From Streptomyces lateritius (GTDB taxonomy: Bacteria; Actinomycetota; Actinomycetes; Streptomycetales; Streptomycetaceae): 64,000 nt of DNA. The notes beneath the pieces are model-generated. The model was not told where the DNA came from. It did not search any database and saw nothing but the letters and a program-made list of their open reading frames with translations. A program made the position numbers and the translations under genes. Of this stretch, positions 32,023 to 39,221 are shown piece after piece (within the stretch, counting starts at the first letter, position 1; each line of letters opens with the position of its first letter). Where the stretch lies: contig NZ_BMTO01000012.1 in assembly GCF_014649715.1 (NCBI RefSeq), positions 188,843 to 252,842 on the forward strand, written 5' to 3'.

Positions 32023-32157
32023 ATGGAGCAGCACAAGGTGTTCAGCCCGATCGCCGAGCAGGGCCAGCTCGCCCACCTGTCCGCCACGCACTCCAACGCG
32101 CTGGTGGAGAACCCGTTCGACGACGCGGTCGAGGCGGACACCGACTCGGACAAGTAA
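32023..32157 (+). CDS. Candidate RiPP precursor peptide (44 residues)
   Basis: A 44-residue peptide, ATG 32023 with GGAGAG 7 nt upstream. It lies directly before a YcaO/SagB-type maturation operon. There is no Cys. Residues 1-17 include MEQHKVFSPIAEQGQLA. Residues 18-25 are HLSATHSN, with two His and alternating Ser20, Thr22 and Ser24. Residues 29-44 are acidic (ENPFDDAVEADTDSDK). If the YcaO acts here, Ser20, Thr22 and Ser24 are the obvious cyclisation targets, giving oxazol(in)es spaced by Ala and His, a metal-binding-like array. Leader and core boundaries are unknown. I know no characterised peptide of this sequence. Confidence 0.75.
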   Translation: MEQHKVFSPIAEQGQLAHLSATHSNALVENPFDDAVEADTDSDK

Positions 32158-32187
32158 GTCCGGACCCCCGGCACCACGCCGGGCACC

Positions 32188-32224
32188 GCGGGCCCGCCCG
32201 GATCGCCTTCCCGGGCGGGCCCGC
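32188..32224 (+). terminator. Hairpin between precursor gene and maturation operon
   Basis: A perfect 14-bp GC stem (32188-32201 with 32211-32224) and a 9-nt loop begin 30 bp after the precursor stop. No obvious new promoter follows before the next gene at 32299. It probably acts as a partial terminator or mRNA 3' stabiliser that keeps precursor mRNA in excess over enzyme mRNA, as in many RiPP loci. Confidence 0.75.
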
Positions 32225-32298
32225 TCCGTCCTTCCACTCCGCTCCATCCCTCCCGCCCCCGCCCGCTGCTCCGCGTCACCCGTCCCAGGAGGAACCCC

Positions 32299-33180
32299 GT
32301 GACCCCCGTGCGACTCGCCCCCGGTGTCTTCCTCGTCGCAGTCCCCGGCCAGGGGCTCGCGGTGCGCACACCCGACGGGGAGTTCCTCCGTGTCGACACG
32401 GGAGCGGTCCCGCCCGGGGACCTCGTGACCCGGCTGACGGAGGGAGGCGGTGCGCGCGAGCCCCGACTCGACGCACTCGTCTCGGCCTTCGAGGAGGCCG
32501 GCTACGCCGGGAACGTGGACACCGCCCCGCCGGCCCCGCTCGCCGGCCGGACCGTCCTCGTCCTCGGAGACCCGCCGCTCACCGGCCCGCTCGCCCGGTG
32601 CGTACGTGAGGCGGGGGGCCGGGTCCGCACCGGCGGACCGGAGGACGTGCGCGCCCTCGTGTCCGCCGAGGGGGACCTCCGGACAGCAGTGGTCTGGTGC
32701 CTCGACGGGCCCGTTCCCGTGGGCCTCTGGGACGAGGCCGACCGCCTGCCCGCCGCCGGCGCCGCCTGGCTGCGCTGCCACCGCGAAGGAGCGCAGGTCT
32801 GGCTGGAGCCGCCCGCGTTCGGGCCCGGCGACGTGACCTCGGCGGACGTACGCCTCCGCCGTCTCGCGGCCACTCCCGCCCACCGCGAACTCGTCGCCTA
32901 CTGGGACGGTCCGCGCGCCGGCGACGGCGGCCCCGGGCACCACGCGGCCTCCGCCGCCCTCACCGTCGCCCTGCTCACCGCCGACCTCCTCACCTGGGCG
33001 AACGGCCCCGCCACCGCCCCCTCCCGGACGACACGCAGACACCTGCGCCGCATCGACATCCGGACCCTCGCCCTCACCGAACACCCCATCCTCCCGGTCC
33101 CCCCGATCGCGGGTGGCCGGCCCCAGAGCGCCACCGCCGTGCAACACCAGGGCAACTCCGGACCGGGGGGCGCGTGTTGA
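32299..33180 (+). CDS. Leader-peptide-binding partner protein of the YcaO (E1/ocin-ThiF-like)
   Basis: A 293-residue protein of the type annotated as TOMM precursor leader-peptide-binding protein. The first 70 residues (VRLAPGVFLVAVPGQGLAVR, then EPRLDALVSAFEEAGYAG) have the beta-strand/helix pattern of a RiPP recognition element. The rest is a reduced Rossmann-like E1 fold (GRTVLVLGDPPLTGPLARCV) without the ATP or adenylation residues of true E1 enzymes, as expected for a binding partner. GTG 32299 has AGGAGGA 5 nt upstream. It couples to the next gene by overlap. Assignment rests on context plus weak motif similarity. Confidence 0.7.
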   Translation: MTPVRLAPGVFLVAVPGQGLAVRTPDGEFLRVDTGAVPPGDLVTRLTEGGGAREPRLDALVSAFEEAGYAGNVDTAPPAPLAGRTVLVLGDPPLTGPLARCVREAGGRVRTGGPEDVRALVSAEGDLRTAVVWCLDGPVPVGLWDEADRLPAAGAAWLRCHREGAQVWLEPPAFGPGDVTSADVRLRRLAATPAHRELVAYWDGPRAGDGGPGHHAASAALTVALLTADLLTWANGPATAPSRTTRRHLRRIDIRTLALTEHPILPVPPIAGGRPQSATAVQHQGNSGPGGAC

Positions 33181-34757
33181 GGAGCGTATGGGTCGGGGGG
33201 CTGGCCACGGACGTCTGCCTTACGGAGGGTGAGGGGCCCCGGCCCGCCGTGCTCATTCGTACGCCCTACGACCGCAGGCGCCACCGTGCGGAGCTACGAG
33301 CCTGGGCCGCGCGCGGATTCGTGGGGGTCGGGCAGGACGTGCGGGGCCGGTACGCCTCCGAGGGTGACTGGCGTCCCTACCGCTCCGAGGCGGCCGACGG
33401 CGCCGCCACCCTGGCGTGGATCCGCGCGCAGGAGTGGAGCGACGGACGCGTCGTGGCGGTCGGCGCCTCGTACGCGGCCCACTGCGCGCTCGCGCCCCTG
33501 CTCGAAGAGGAGGCGGGCGAGGTGCCCGACGCGGTCGTCGCCGCCGTTCCCGCGCTCGGCGGCGCCGAAGTGGCGCGCGAGCCGAGCGGCGTCGAAAGAC
33601 TCTCGCCGCGCGTGGGGTGGTGGCTCACGCACGGGGACCGGGCCGACTCCGACGAGGAGGCGTTCGCCCGGGCCCTGCGGGACACTCCCGGCCTTCTCGA
33701 CCGGCTGCCGGTACGGAAGATGCTCCCGCAGGCCTCCTGGCCGGACGTGTGGACCGCCCGGCGTGACGACGGCCTGTGGGCGCGGGCCGCCTGCGCCCGT
33801 GTGCCGCTCCTCGCGGTCGGCGGCAGCCGTGACCCCTTCGCCGACGAAACGATCCGCCTCTGGCGCTCGTGGGGCGGCGCCGCGCGGCTGCTCCTCGGCC
33901 CCTGGGGCCACGGCCTGACCACCACTCCCGCCCCCGAGGCCCACGCGGAACACCACCTCGACCTCGGAGAGCTGTACGCCCGGTGGGCCCGGAAGGCCCT
34001 CGCCGCAACCCTGCGCGGACGGCGCGGCGCCCTCGCCCTCGGCGGCAGCGCGCACTGGTGCGACGCCGCCACCATCGGGCCCGCCGCGCCCGGGTTTGGC
34101 CCGGACATCGGTCCCGACACCCGTACCGACACCCGTCCTGACACCGACGCCGGCCCGGGCGCCCGGACCGACCGCCCGCACCGCGTCGCGCGCCCCCTCG
34201 CGTACCGCTTCGGGCACAGCGCCGGGTTGCGGCTCGTCCACGGGGCCGACTTCCTCGCCGACCCCCGCCGGCCCGTGCGGTCGGACCGCCTCGACATCGA
34301 CGAGCATGCCGCGCCCGACCGCTGCCTGCTCGTCACTCCGCCCCTCCCGCGCCCCCTGGACCTCCTCGGGGACGCCGAGGCGCGGCTCGTCGCGGCGGCC
34401 GAGGGGCGGAGCGCCGACTGGGCCGTCCGGCTCGTCGCCCTGCGCCCCGACGGGCGGGCCGAACCGCTCGCCACCGGTGTCGCCCGAGCCGACCACGGCG
34501 GCCCGGACCCACGGCCGGTGACCGTTCCGCTCGGGCACCTCGCGCGACGGCTGCCCGCCGGCATCCGGCTCCGTGTCGAGGTGGCCGGGCACCACTTCCC
34601 GGCCCACGTCCGCAACCCGCACACCGGCCAGGACCCCGTGACCGCGACCCGGCTGCTGCCCTCCCGGCGGTCCGTACGGACGGCCGACAGCGTCCTGCTG
34701 CTCCCCGCGGTCCACCGCCCCGCCCTCATCGATCCCGTACAGGAGATACTCCGTTGA
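33174..34757 (+). CDS. CocE/NonD-type S15 hydrolase of the RiPP operon
   Basis: A 527-residue alpha/beta hydrolase related to X-Pro dipeptidyl peptidases and cocaine esterase. The nucleophile motif is VVAVGASYAAHCAL (Ser99), the acid is probably Asp in VGGSRDPFADE, and the His lies in LLGPWGHGLTT; a C-terminal jelly-roll domain follows. The triad looks intact, so it is a candidate for trimming the peptide or opening an ester or amide. A low-complexity insert of GPDTRTDTRPDTD type (near 34110-34150) is unusual. Start GTG 33174 or TTG 33177; the latter overlaps the previous TGA. Its own TGA overlaps the YcaO start. Confidence 0.85.
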   Translation: MLRSVWVGGLATDVCLTEGEGPRPAVLIRTPYDRRRHRAELRAWAARGFVGVGQDVRGRYASEGDWRPYRSEAADGAATLAWIRAQEWSDGRVVAVGASYAAHCALAPLLEEEAGEVPDAVVAAVPALGGAEVAREPSGVERLSPRVGWWLTHGDRADSDEEAFARALRDTPGLLDRLPVRKMLPQASWPDVWTARRDDGLWARAACARVPLLAVGGSRDPFADETIRLWRSWGGAARLLLGPWGHGLTTTPAPEAHAEHHLDLGELYARWARKALAATLRGRRGALALGGSAHWCDAATIGPAAPGFGPDIGPDTRTDTRPDTDAGPGARTDRPHRVARPLAYRFGHSAGLRLVHGADFLADPRRPVRSDRLDIDEHAAPDRCLLVTPPLPRPLDLLGDAEARLVAAAEGRSADWAVRLVALRPDGRAEPLATGVARADHGGPDPRPVTVPLGHLARRLPAGIRLRVEVAGHHFPAHVRNPHTGQDPVTATRLLPSRRSVRTADSVLLLPAVHRPALIDPVQEILR

Positions 34758-36136
34758 CCCTCACCGGCGTACCGTCCCTCGACGCGCTCGTGGACCCCGT
34801 CTGCGGGCTCATACGCGGGGTCGAGCCCGTCCCGCACCCCTCGGGCGCCCCGCCCCGCTACACCGCCATGACCGCCGAGGTCTCCGACGCCCGGCGCTTC
34901 GGCGCCTGGCCCGCCGACCGGGTCTCCCTCGGCACCACCTTCGGCGACCCCCGGGGCGCACGCCTCGCCGCCGTCGCCGAGGCCGTCGAACGCTACTGCG
35001 GCAACCGGCTCGCGCCGCCCGGCCATCCGGACGCGCCGCGCCGCGCGACCGCCACCGAACTCCGCGCCGAGGGACTGCGGTTGTACGGTCCCGGTGACCT
35101 GCCCTCATACGCCTCCTGGCAGTACGAGCGGCCGGGATTCCCCTACGAACCGCTCGGGCCCGACACCCCGGCCCTCTGGGTCAGGGGCAGCGAGAGCGGC
35201 CGCGAGTGCTGGGTGCCGGTGGCGCTCAGTCACCTCAACTGGCGGCAGGGCGAGCTGCGTTCGCTGCCCCGGACGCACCACCTCAACTACGCGGGGATCG
35301 CCACCGGCCAGGGATTCGACGACGCCGTCGAACGCGGACTCCTCGAAGTCGTCGAGCGCGACGCGCTGGAACTGTGGTGGCACCTGGACGGCCCCACGCG
35401 CGGCATCGACCCGCGCTCCGTGCCCGGACTCGACCGCGACCTCGAAGGCTGCGGCCTCGACGTCCGGATCGTCGAGATGCCCTCCGAGTTGGCACCCTGC
35501 GTCGCCGCCTGGGTGTACGACCCCGAACGCGGCATCCACGCCGCCGGGTTCGCCTGCCGCTACGACCCCGCCGAGGCGGCCCGCAAGGCCGTGCTGGAGG
35601 CCGTCCACACCTGGGTGTTCACACAGGGCGCGGTGGACGCGGACGGTTGGGTGTTCCGGGCGATCGACGCCGGCATGCTCGCCCGCGGCCTCTACCTCGA
35701 CCACCGGGCGGACCGTCGCTATCTGGACGCGGCAGGCGAGGACTTCGGCGCGATACGGGATCTTGGCGCCCATGTCCAGGTGTGGCTGGACCCGAGGATG
35801 GAGCCCTACGCCCGGCGCTTCACCGAGCCGGCGCTCGGCGTCGTCCCCGTGGACGAAATCGCCACGGGCAGCCGAGCCCAGCTCGACGCCCGTCTCGCGT
35901 CCGGGGGGCACCGACTCGTCACCGTCGACCTCACCACCGAGGACATCGCGGAGACCCCGCTCCGGGTGGCCCGCGTCCTCGTGTCGGGCCTGATCCCCAA
36001 CGCCCCTGCCGCCTTCGCCTACTTCGGCTGTGAGCGCTTCACGCGGGCGGCCGTGGAACGGGGCTGGTGGCCGACGGCTCCCACCGGTCCGACGGGTCCG
36101 GGCGACTTCACCCTCGCCCCGCCGCCGCACATGTGA
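34754..36136 (+). CDS. YcaO cyclodehydratase
   Basis: A 460-residue YcaO-domain protein, the ATP-dependent enzyme that turns Ser/Thr/Cys of a precursor into azolines or makes thioamides/amidines. The ATP/Mg motifs are seen: SLGTTFGDPRGARLAAVAEA then VERYCG, GLLEVVERDALELWWH, and AARKAVLEAVHTWVF. The start TTG 34754 overlaps the hydrolase stop (TTGA), with AGGAG 8 nt upstream. The tail is FTLAPPPHM, proline-rich but not the strict PxPxP of many azoline-forming YcaOs. The SagB-type dehydrogenase next door and the absence of TfuA favour azol(in)e over thioamide chemistry. Confidence 0.92.
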   Translation: MTLTGVPSLDALVDPVCGLIRGVEPVPHPSGAPPRYTAMTAEVSDARRFGAWPADRVSLGTTFGDPRGARLAAVAEAVERYCGNRLAPPGHPDAPRRATATELRAEGLRLYGPGDLPSYASWQYERPGFPYEPLGPDTPALWVRGSESGRECWVPVALSHLNWRQGELRSLPRTHHLNYAGIATGQGFDDAVERGLLEVVERDALELWWHLDGPTRGIDPRSVPGLDRDLEGCGLDVRIVEMPSELAPCVAAWVYDPERGIHAAGFACRYDPAEAARKAVLEAVHTWVFTQGAVDADGWVFRAIDAGMLARGLYLDHRADRRYLDAAGEDFGAIRDLGAHVQVWLDPRMEPYARRFTEPALGVVPVDEIATGSRAQLDARLASGGHRLVTVDLTTEDIAETPLRVARVLVSGLIPNAPAAFAYFGCERFTRAAVERGWWPTAPTGPTGPGDFTLAPPPHM

Positions 36137-36147
36137 GGACGCTCCAC

Positions 36148-37485
36148 ATGACACACCTGTCCCTAGGCACGTCCCCGCCCCCCACCGCGCCCAGGACTCC
36201 GGCCGCGGGGGGACCCACGGGCCTCCGTGTCGCCCTCGCACTCGCCCGCTCGGAGCGCGTGCCCGGTCCCGACTTCCCCGCCGGGCCGGCCGTCACCGCC
36301 TGGCCGGGGGAGGGGATCGCCGTACCGACCGCACTCGATGCCTTGCTCGGCGCGTCGCTGGCGGGCGGACGGCTGCGGCCCGCCGCCTCGGCGGGGGCGC
36401 TGCACCCCGTCAACGCCCACCTGCTGGTGGGTCCCGGCGGACGTGTCCCGCCGGGGCGGTACGCCTACGACCCCGTCGCCCACCGGCTCCACGCGCGCGG
36501 GGGCGCTCCGGCCGACGCCCCGGACGGCGTGGTCGTCGTGCTGACGGTGACCGCTCGCCGTACGGTCTCCCACTACGGCCACCGCGCCTGGCCGCTGCTC
36601 CTGCTCGACACGGGCCACGCGCTCGCCGCCCTCGCCCTGGCCGGTGCGGACGCCTTCTGCGAGGACGCCGACGGCCGGCTCCTGGCCGCCGCCGCGGGCC
36701 TGACGAAGGGCGCCGGTGAGCCCGAGCACGCCGTGGCGGCCGTCTGGTCGGGACCGGGCGACCACCCGGACGCCCGCACGCTCACGCGCTGGGCCGCCCA
36801 CGGCCCCGGCACGCCGCCGTCCCCGGGCCGCCGGCTGCCCGCACCGACCGACCTGCGGGACGCCTGGAAGGCGCTCGCGGAGGTCACGACCGCTTCGGCT
36901 GAGGAGAGTTGGCGCGGCTTCCCGGGGCTGCCGCGCCCGCTGCCGCGTCCTCGCCGCCGCAGCACGGAGCCCGGCTTCGGTGGAAGGCCCGGTCACGCGG
37001 TGCTCGGCCGCCTCCTGCGGGCGGCCGAGCGCGCCGGCCCCGAAGGCGTCCGCTGGTGCGTCGCCGTCGGCGGCCGCGACGCGGCCGTCCTCGGGCTGCC
37101 CGGGCCGCACGTACTGGCCACGGGGGACGCGCGGCCCACCCTGGCGGGCTGGGCCGCCGGTCAGGCATGGCTCGGCGCGACCGGAGCCGTCCTCCTCGCC
37201 CAAGGCTGCCCCGAAGACGCCTCACCGGCCGAGATCCGCCACACCCATGTACGGGCCGGCTACGCCGTCGGCCTCACCCAGGTCCTCGCCCAGGAGGCCG
37301 GTTTGGCCACCCGCCCCGTCGGCTCCTGGCAGCACGCCGACCTCGGCGCCGCCCTCGGCGGGCCCCCCGGCCGCTTGCCGATCCTCCACGCCTTGGCCCT
37401 GGGCCGCCACCGGTCCCGCGAAGCCTCGGCCGTGGGCCCCCGTCCAACCCGTGAACCCTCCGTCGAAGGAGCCCCGCCGTCATGA
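36148..37485 (+). CDS. SagB-type azoline dehydrogenase with two nitroreductase-like lobes
   Basis: A 445-residue protein. Lobe one (residues about 75-230) matches the SagB/nitroreductase FMN fold: RPAASAGALHPVNAHLLVGP, PPGRYAYDPVAHRLHARGGA, VVVVLTVTARRTVSHYGHRA and LLLLDTGHALAALALAGADA. Lobe two (about 270-430) repeats the outline: GHAVLGRLLRAAERAGPEGV then AEIRHTHVRAGYAVGLTQVL. Expected role: FMN-dependent oxidation of azolines to azoles. ATG 36148 has GAGGAC 7 nt upstream, 11 bp after the YcaO stop. Its stop overlaps the next ATG. The catalytic Lys-Tyr pair of known SagB enzymes is not obvious to me, so activity is inferred. Confidence 0.8.
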   Translation: MTHLSLGTSPPPTAPRTPAAGGPTGLRVALALARSERVPGPDFPAGPAVTAWPGEGIAVPTALDALLGASLAGGRLRPAASAGALHPVNAHLLVGPGGRVPPGRYAYDPVAHRLHARGGAPADAPDGVVVVLTVTARRTVSHYGHRAWPLLLLDTGHALAALALAGADAFCEDADGRLLAAAAGLTKGAGEPEHAVAAVWSGPGDHPDARTLTRWAAHGPGTPPSPGRRLPAPTDLRDAWKALAEVTTASAEESWRGFPGLPRPLPRPRRRSTEPGFGGRPGHAVLGRLLRAAERAGPEGVRWCVAVGGRDAAVLGLPGPHVLATGDARPTLAGWAAGQAWLGATGAVLLAQGCPEDASPAEIRHTHVRAGYAVGLTQVLAQEAGLATRPVGSWQHADLGAALGGPPGRLPILHALALGRHRSREASAVGPRPTREPSVEGAPPS

Positions 37486-39221
37486 TGCTCCACCCGGAGC
37501 TGGTCCGCGCCGCACGGCCCGCACGCGGGCCGCTCACCGGCGCCACCGCGCTGCTCGTCGCCGTCGCCGGCACCCACCTCGCGCAGGCCGCGCTCCTCGC
37601 CCTCGCGCTCGCCCGGATCGCCCGGGGGACCACCGAAGGCCTGGCGCCGCTGCTGGGCGGCGTGCTCGCCGCCGTCGCCGTACGGGCCGGACTCGGCCGG
37701 TGGCAGCGGCGCGTCGCCGTGCGCGCGGGGGCCACCGTACGGACCGGGCTGCGCGACACGCTGCTCCGGCGGCTCGGCGAACTCGGCGCTCCCCGCGAGG
37801 CGGACGCGCGCGCCGGCGCCGTACGGGCCACGCTCGTCGACGGCGTCGAGGGCGTCGACGCCTACGTCTCCCGCTACCTCCCCCAGCTCCTCGTCACCCT
37901 CGCCCTGCCCCCGCTCCTCCTCCTCGCCGTCGCCCTCGTCGAGCCGTACGCCCTCCTCGTCCTCGCCCCCGCCCTCCTCCTCGCCCTCTTCGCGCCCCGC
38001 TGGTGGGACCGGCTGCTCGCACGCCGCGGGCAGGAGCACTGGGGCGCCTACGAGGCCCTGTCGGCCGACTACCTGGAGGCCCTGCAGGGCATGCCGTCCC
38101 TGCGGGCCGCCGGCGCCGTCGCCCGTACCCGCGCCCGCCTGGAGGAGCGCTCCGCCGCACTGCACCGGGCGACCGTGGCCAAGCTGCGCGTCTCCCTCGT
38201 CGACACCGGGATCACCGACCTCGCCGTGCAGGGCGGCACGGTCGCCGCCGCCCTCGTCGCCTGCTCGTCGGCCGTCTCCGGGCGGACCGCGGCCACCGGC
38301 ACCTACCTCGTCCTGATGCTGGCCTCCGAGTGCTTCCGGCCCGTCCGCGACCTCTCGCGCGAGTGGCACTCCGGCTACCTCGGTGTCTCCGCCGCCGACG
38401 GCATCACCGCCCTGCGCACCGCCACCGGCGCCGTGCCGGACACCGGCACCGCCGAAGCGGCCTGGGCCGAGGCCCCGGAGATCCGCTTCGAGGACGTCCG
38501 CCACACCCACCCCGGCGCCGCCGAACCGGCCCTGCGCGGAGTCACGTTCACCGCCGAGGCCGGCCGCACGACCGCGATCGTCGGACCGTCCGGCGCCGGC
38601 AAGTCGACCCTCCTCGGGCTGCTCCTGCGCCAGGCCGGCGACCCGGACGGCGGCCGCATCACGGTCGGGGGCGCCGACCACACCTCGTACACGCTCGCCT
38701 CGCTGCGGCGCGGCATCGCGGTCGTCTCCCAGGAGACGTACCTCTTCCACGCCTCCGTCGCCGACAACCTCCGTCTCGCCAGACCCGCCGCCACCGACGA
38801 CGAACTGCGGGCGGCGGCGCGCGCGGCGGGGATCCACGAGGAGATGCTCGCGCTGCCGCACGGATACGACACCGTCGTCGGCGAGCGCGGCGCGACGCTC
38901 TCGGGCGGCCAGCGCCAACGACTCGCGCTGGCCCGCGCGTTGCTTGCCGACGCGCCCGTCCTCGTCCTCGACGAGGCGACCAGCGCCGTCGACGAACGCC
39001 GCGAGGCCCGCATCGGCCGCGCGCTGCGCGACGCGGCCCGTGGGCGGACGTGTCTGGTCGTCGCCCACCGGCTCGCCTCGGTCCGCGACGCGGACCGGAT
39101 CGTCGTGTTGGACGGCGGCCGGGTCGACGCGATCGGCACGGACGTGGAGCTGCGGGGGCGGCGGGACGGACTGTACGCGCGGCTGGTGGCCGCGGGAGCG
39201 ACGAACGGAGCGGCGGCATGA
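37482..39221 (+). CDS. CydD-like ABC exporter half-transporter
   Basis: A 579-residue fused membrane-ATPase protein. About six transmembrane helices fill residues 1-300 (LLVAVAGTHLAQAALLALAL, LVTLALPPLLLLAVALVE and ALLVLAPALLLALFAP). The ATPase has Walker A GPSGAGKSTLLGLLL, signature LSGGQRQRLALARALLA and Walker B VLVLDEATSAVD. Sequence style is that of CydD of the CydDC thiol/haem exporter, but no cydAB oxidase genes are present. In this operon it most likely forms the exporter of the peptide product with the next gene. ATG 37482 overlaps the previous stop (ATGA), with GAAGGAG upstream. Confidence 0.88.
   Translation: MMLHPELVRAARPARGPLTGATALLVAVAGTHLAQAALLALALARIARGTTEGLAPLLGGVLAAVAVRAGLGRWQRRVAVRAGATVRTGLRDTLLRRLGELGAPREADARAGAVRATLVDGVEGVDAYVSRYLPQLLVTLALPPLLLLAVALVEPYALLVLAPALLLALFAPRWWDRLLARRGQEHWGAYEALSADYLEALQGMPSLRAAGAVARTRARLEERSAALHRATVAKLRVSLVDTGITDLAVQGGTVAAALVACSSAVSGRTAATGTYLVLMLASECFRPVRDLSREWHSGYLGVSAADGITALRTATGAVPDTGTAEAAWAEAPEIRFEDVRHTHPGAAEPALRGVTFTAEAGRTTAIVGPSGAGKSTLLGLLLRQAGDPDGGRITVGGADHTSYTLASLRRGIAVVSQETYLFHASVADNLRLARPAATDDELRAAARAAGIHEEMLALPHGYDTVVGERGATLSGGQRQRLALARALLADAPVLVLDEATSAVDERREARIGRALRDAARGRTCLVVAHRLASVRDADRIVVLDGGRVDAIGTDVELRGRRDGLYARLVAAGATNGAAA

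Noticed and set aside
36716..39217. Long upstream extension in the frame of the second exporter gene
   Set aside because: The ATGA overlap at 39218 and the conserved membrane domain fix the start; the extension is arginine/proline shadow of two real genes.
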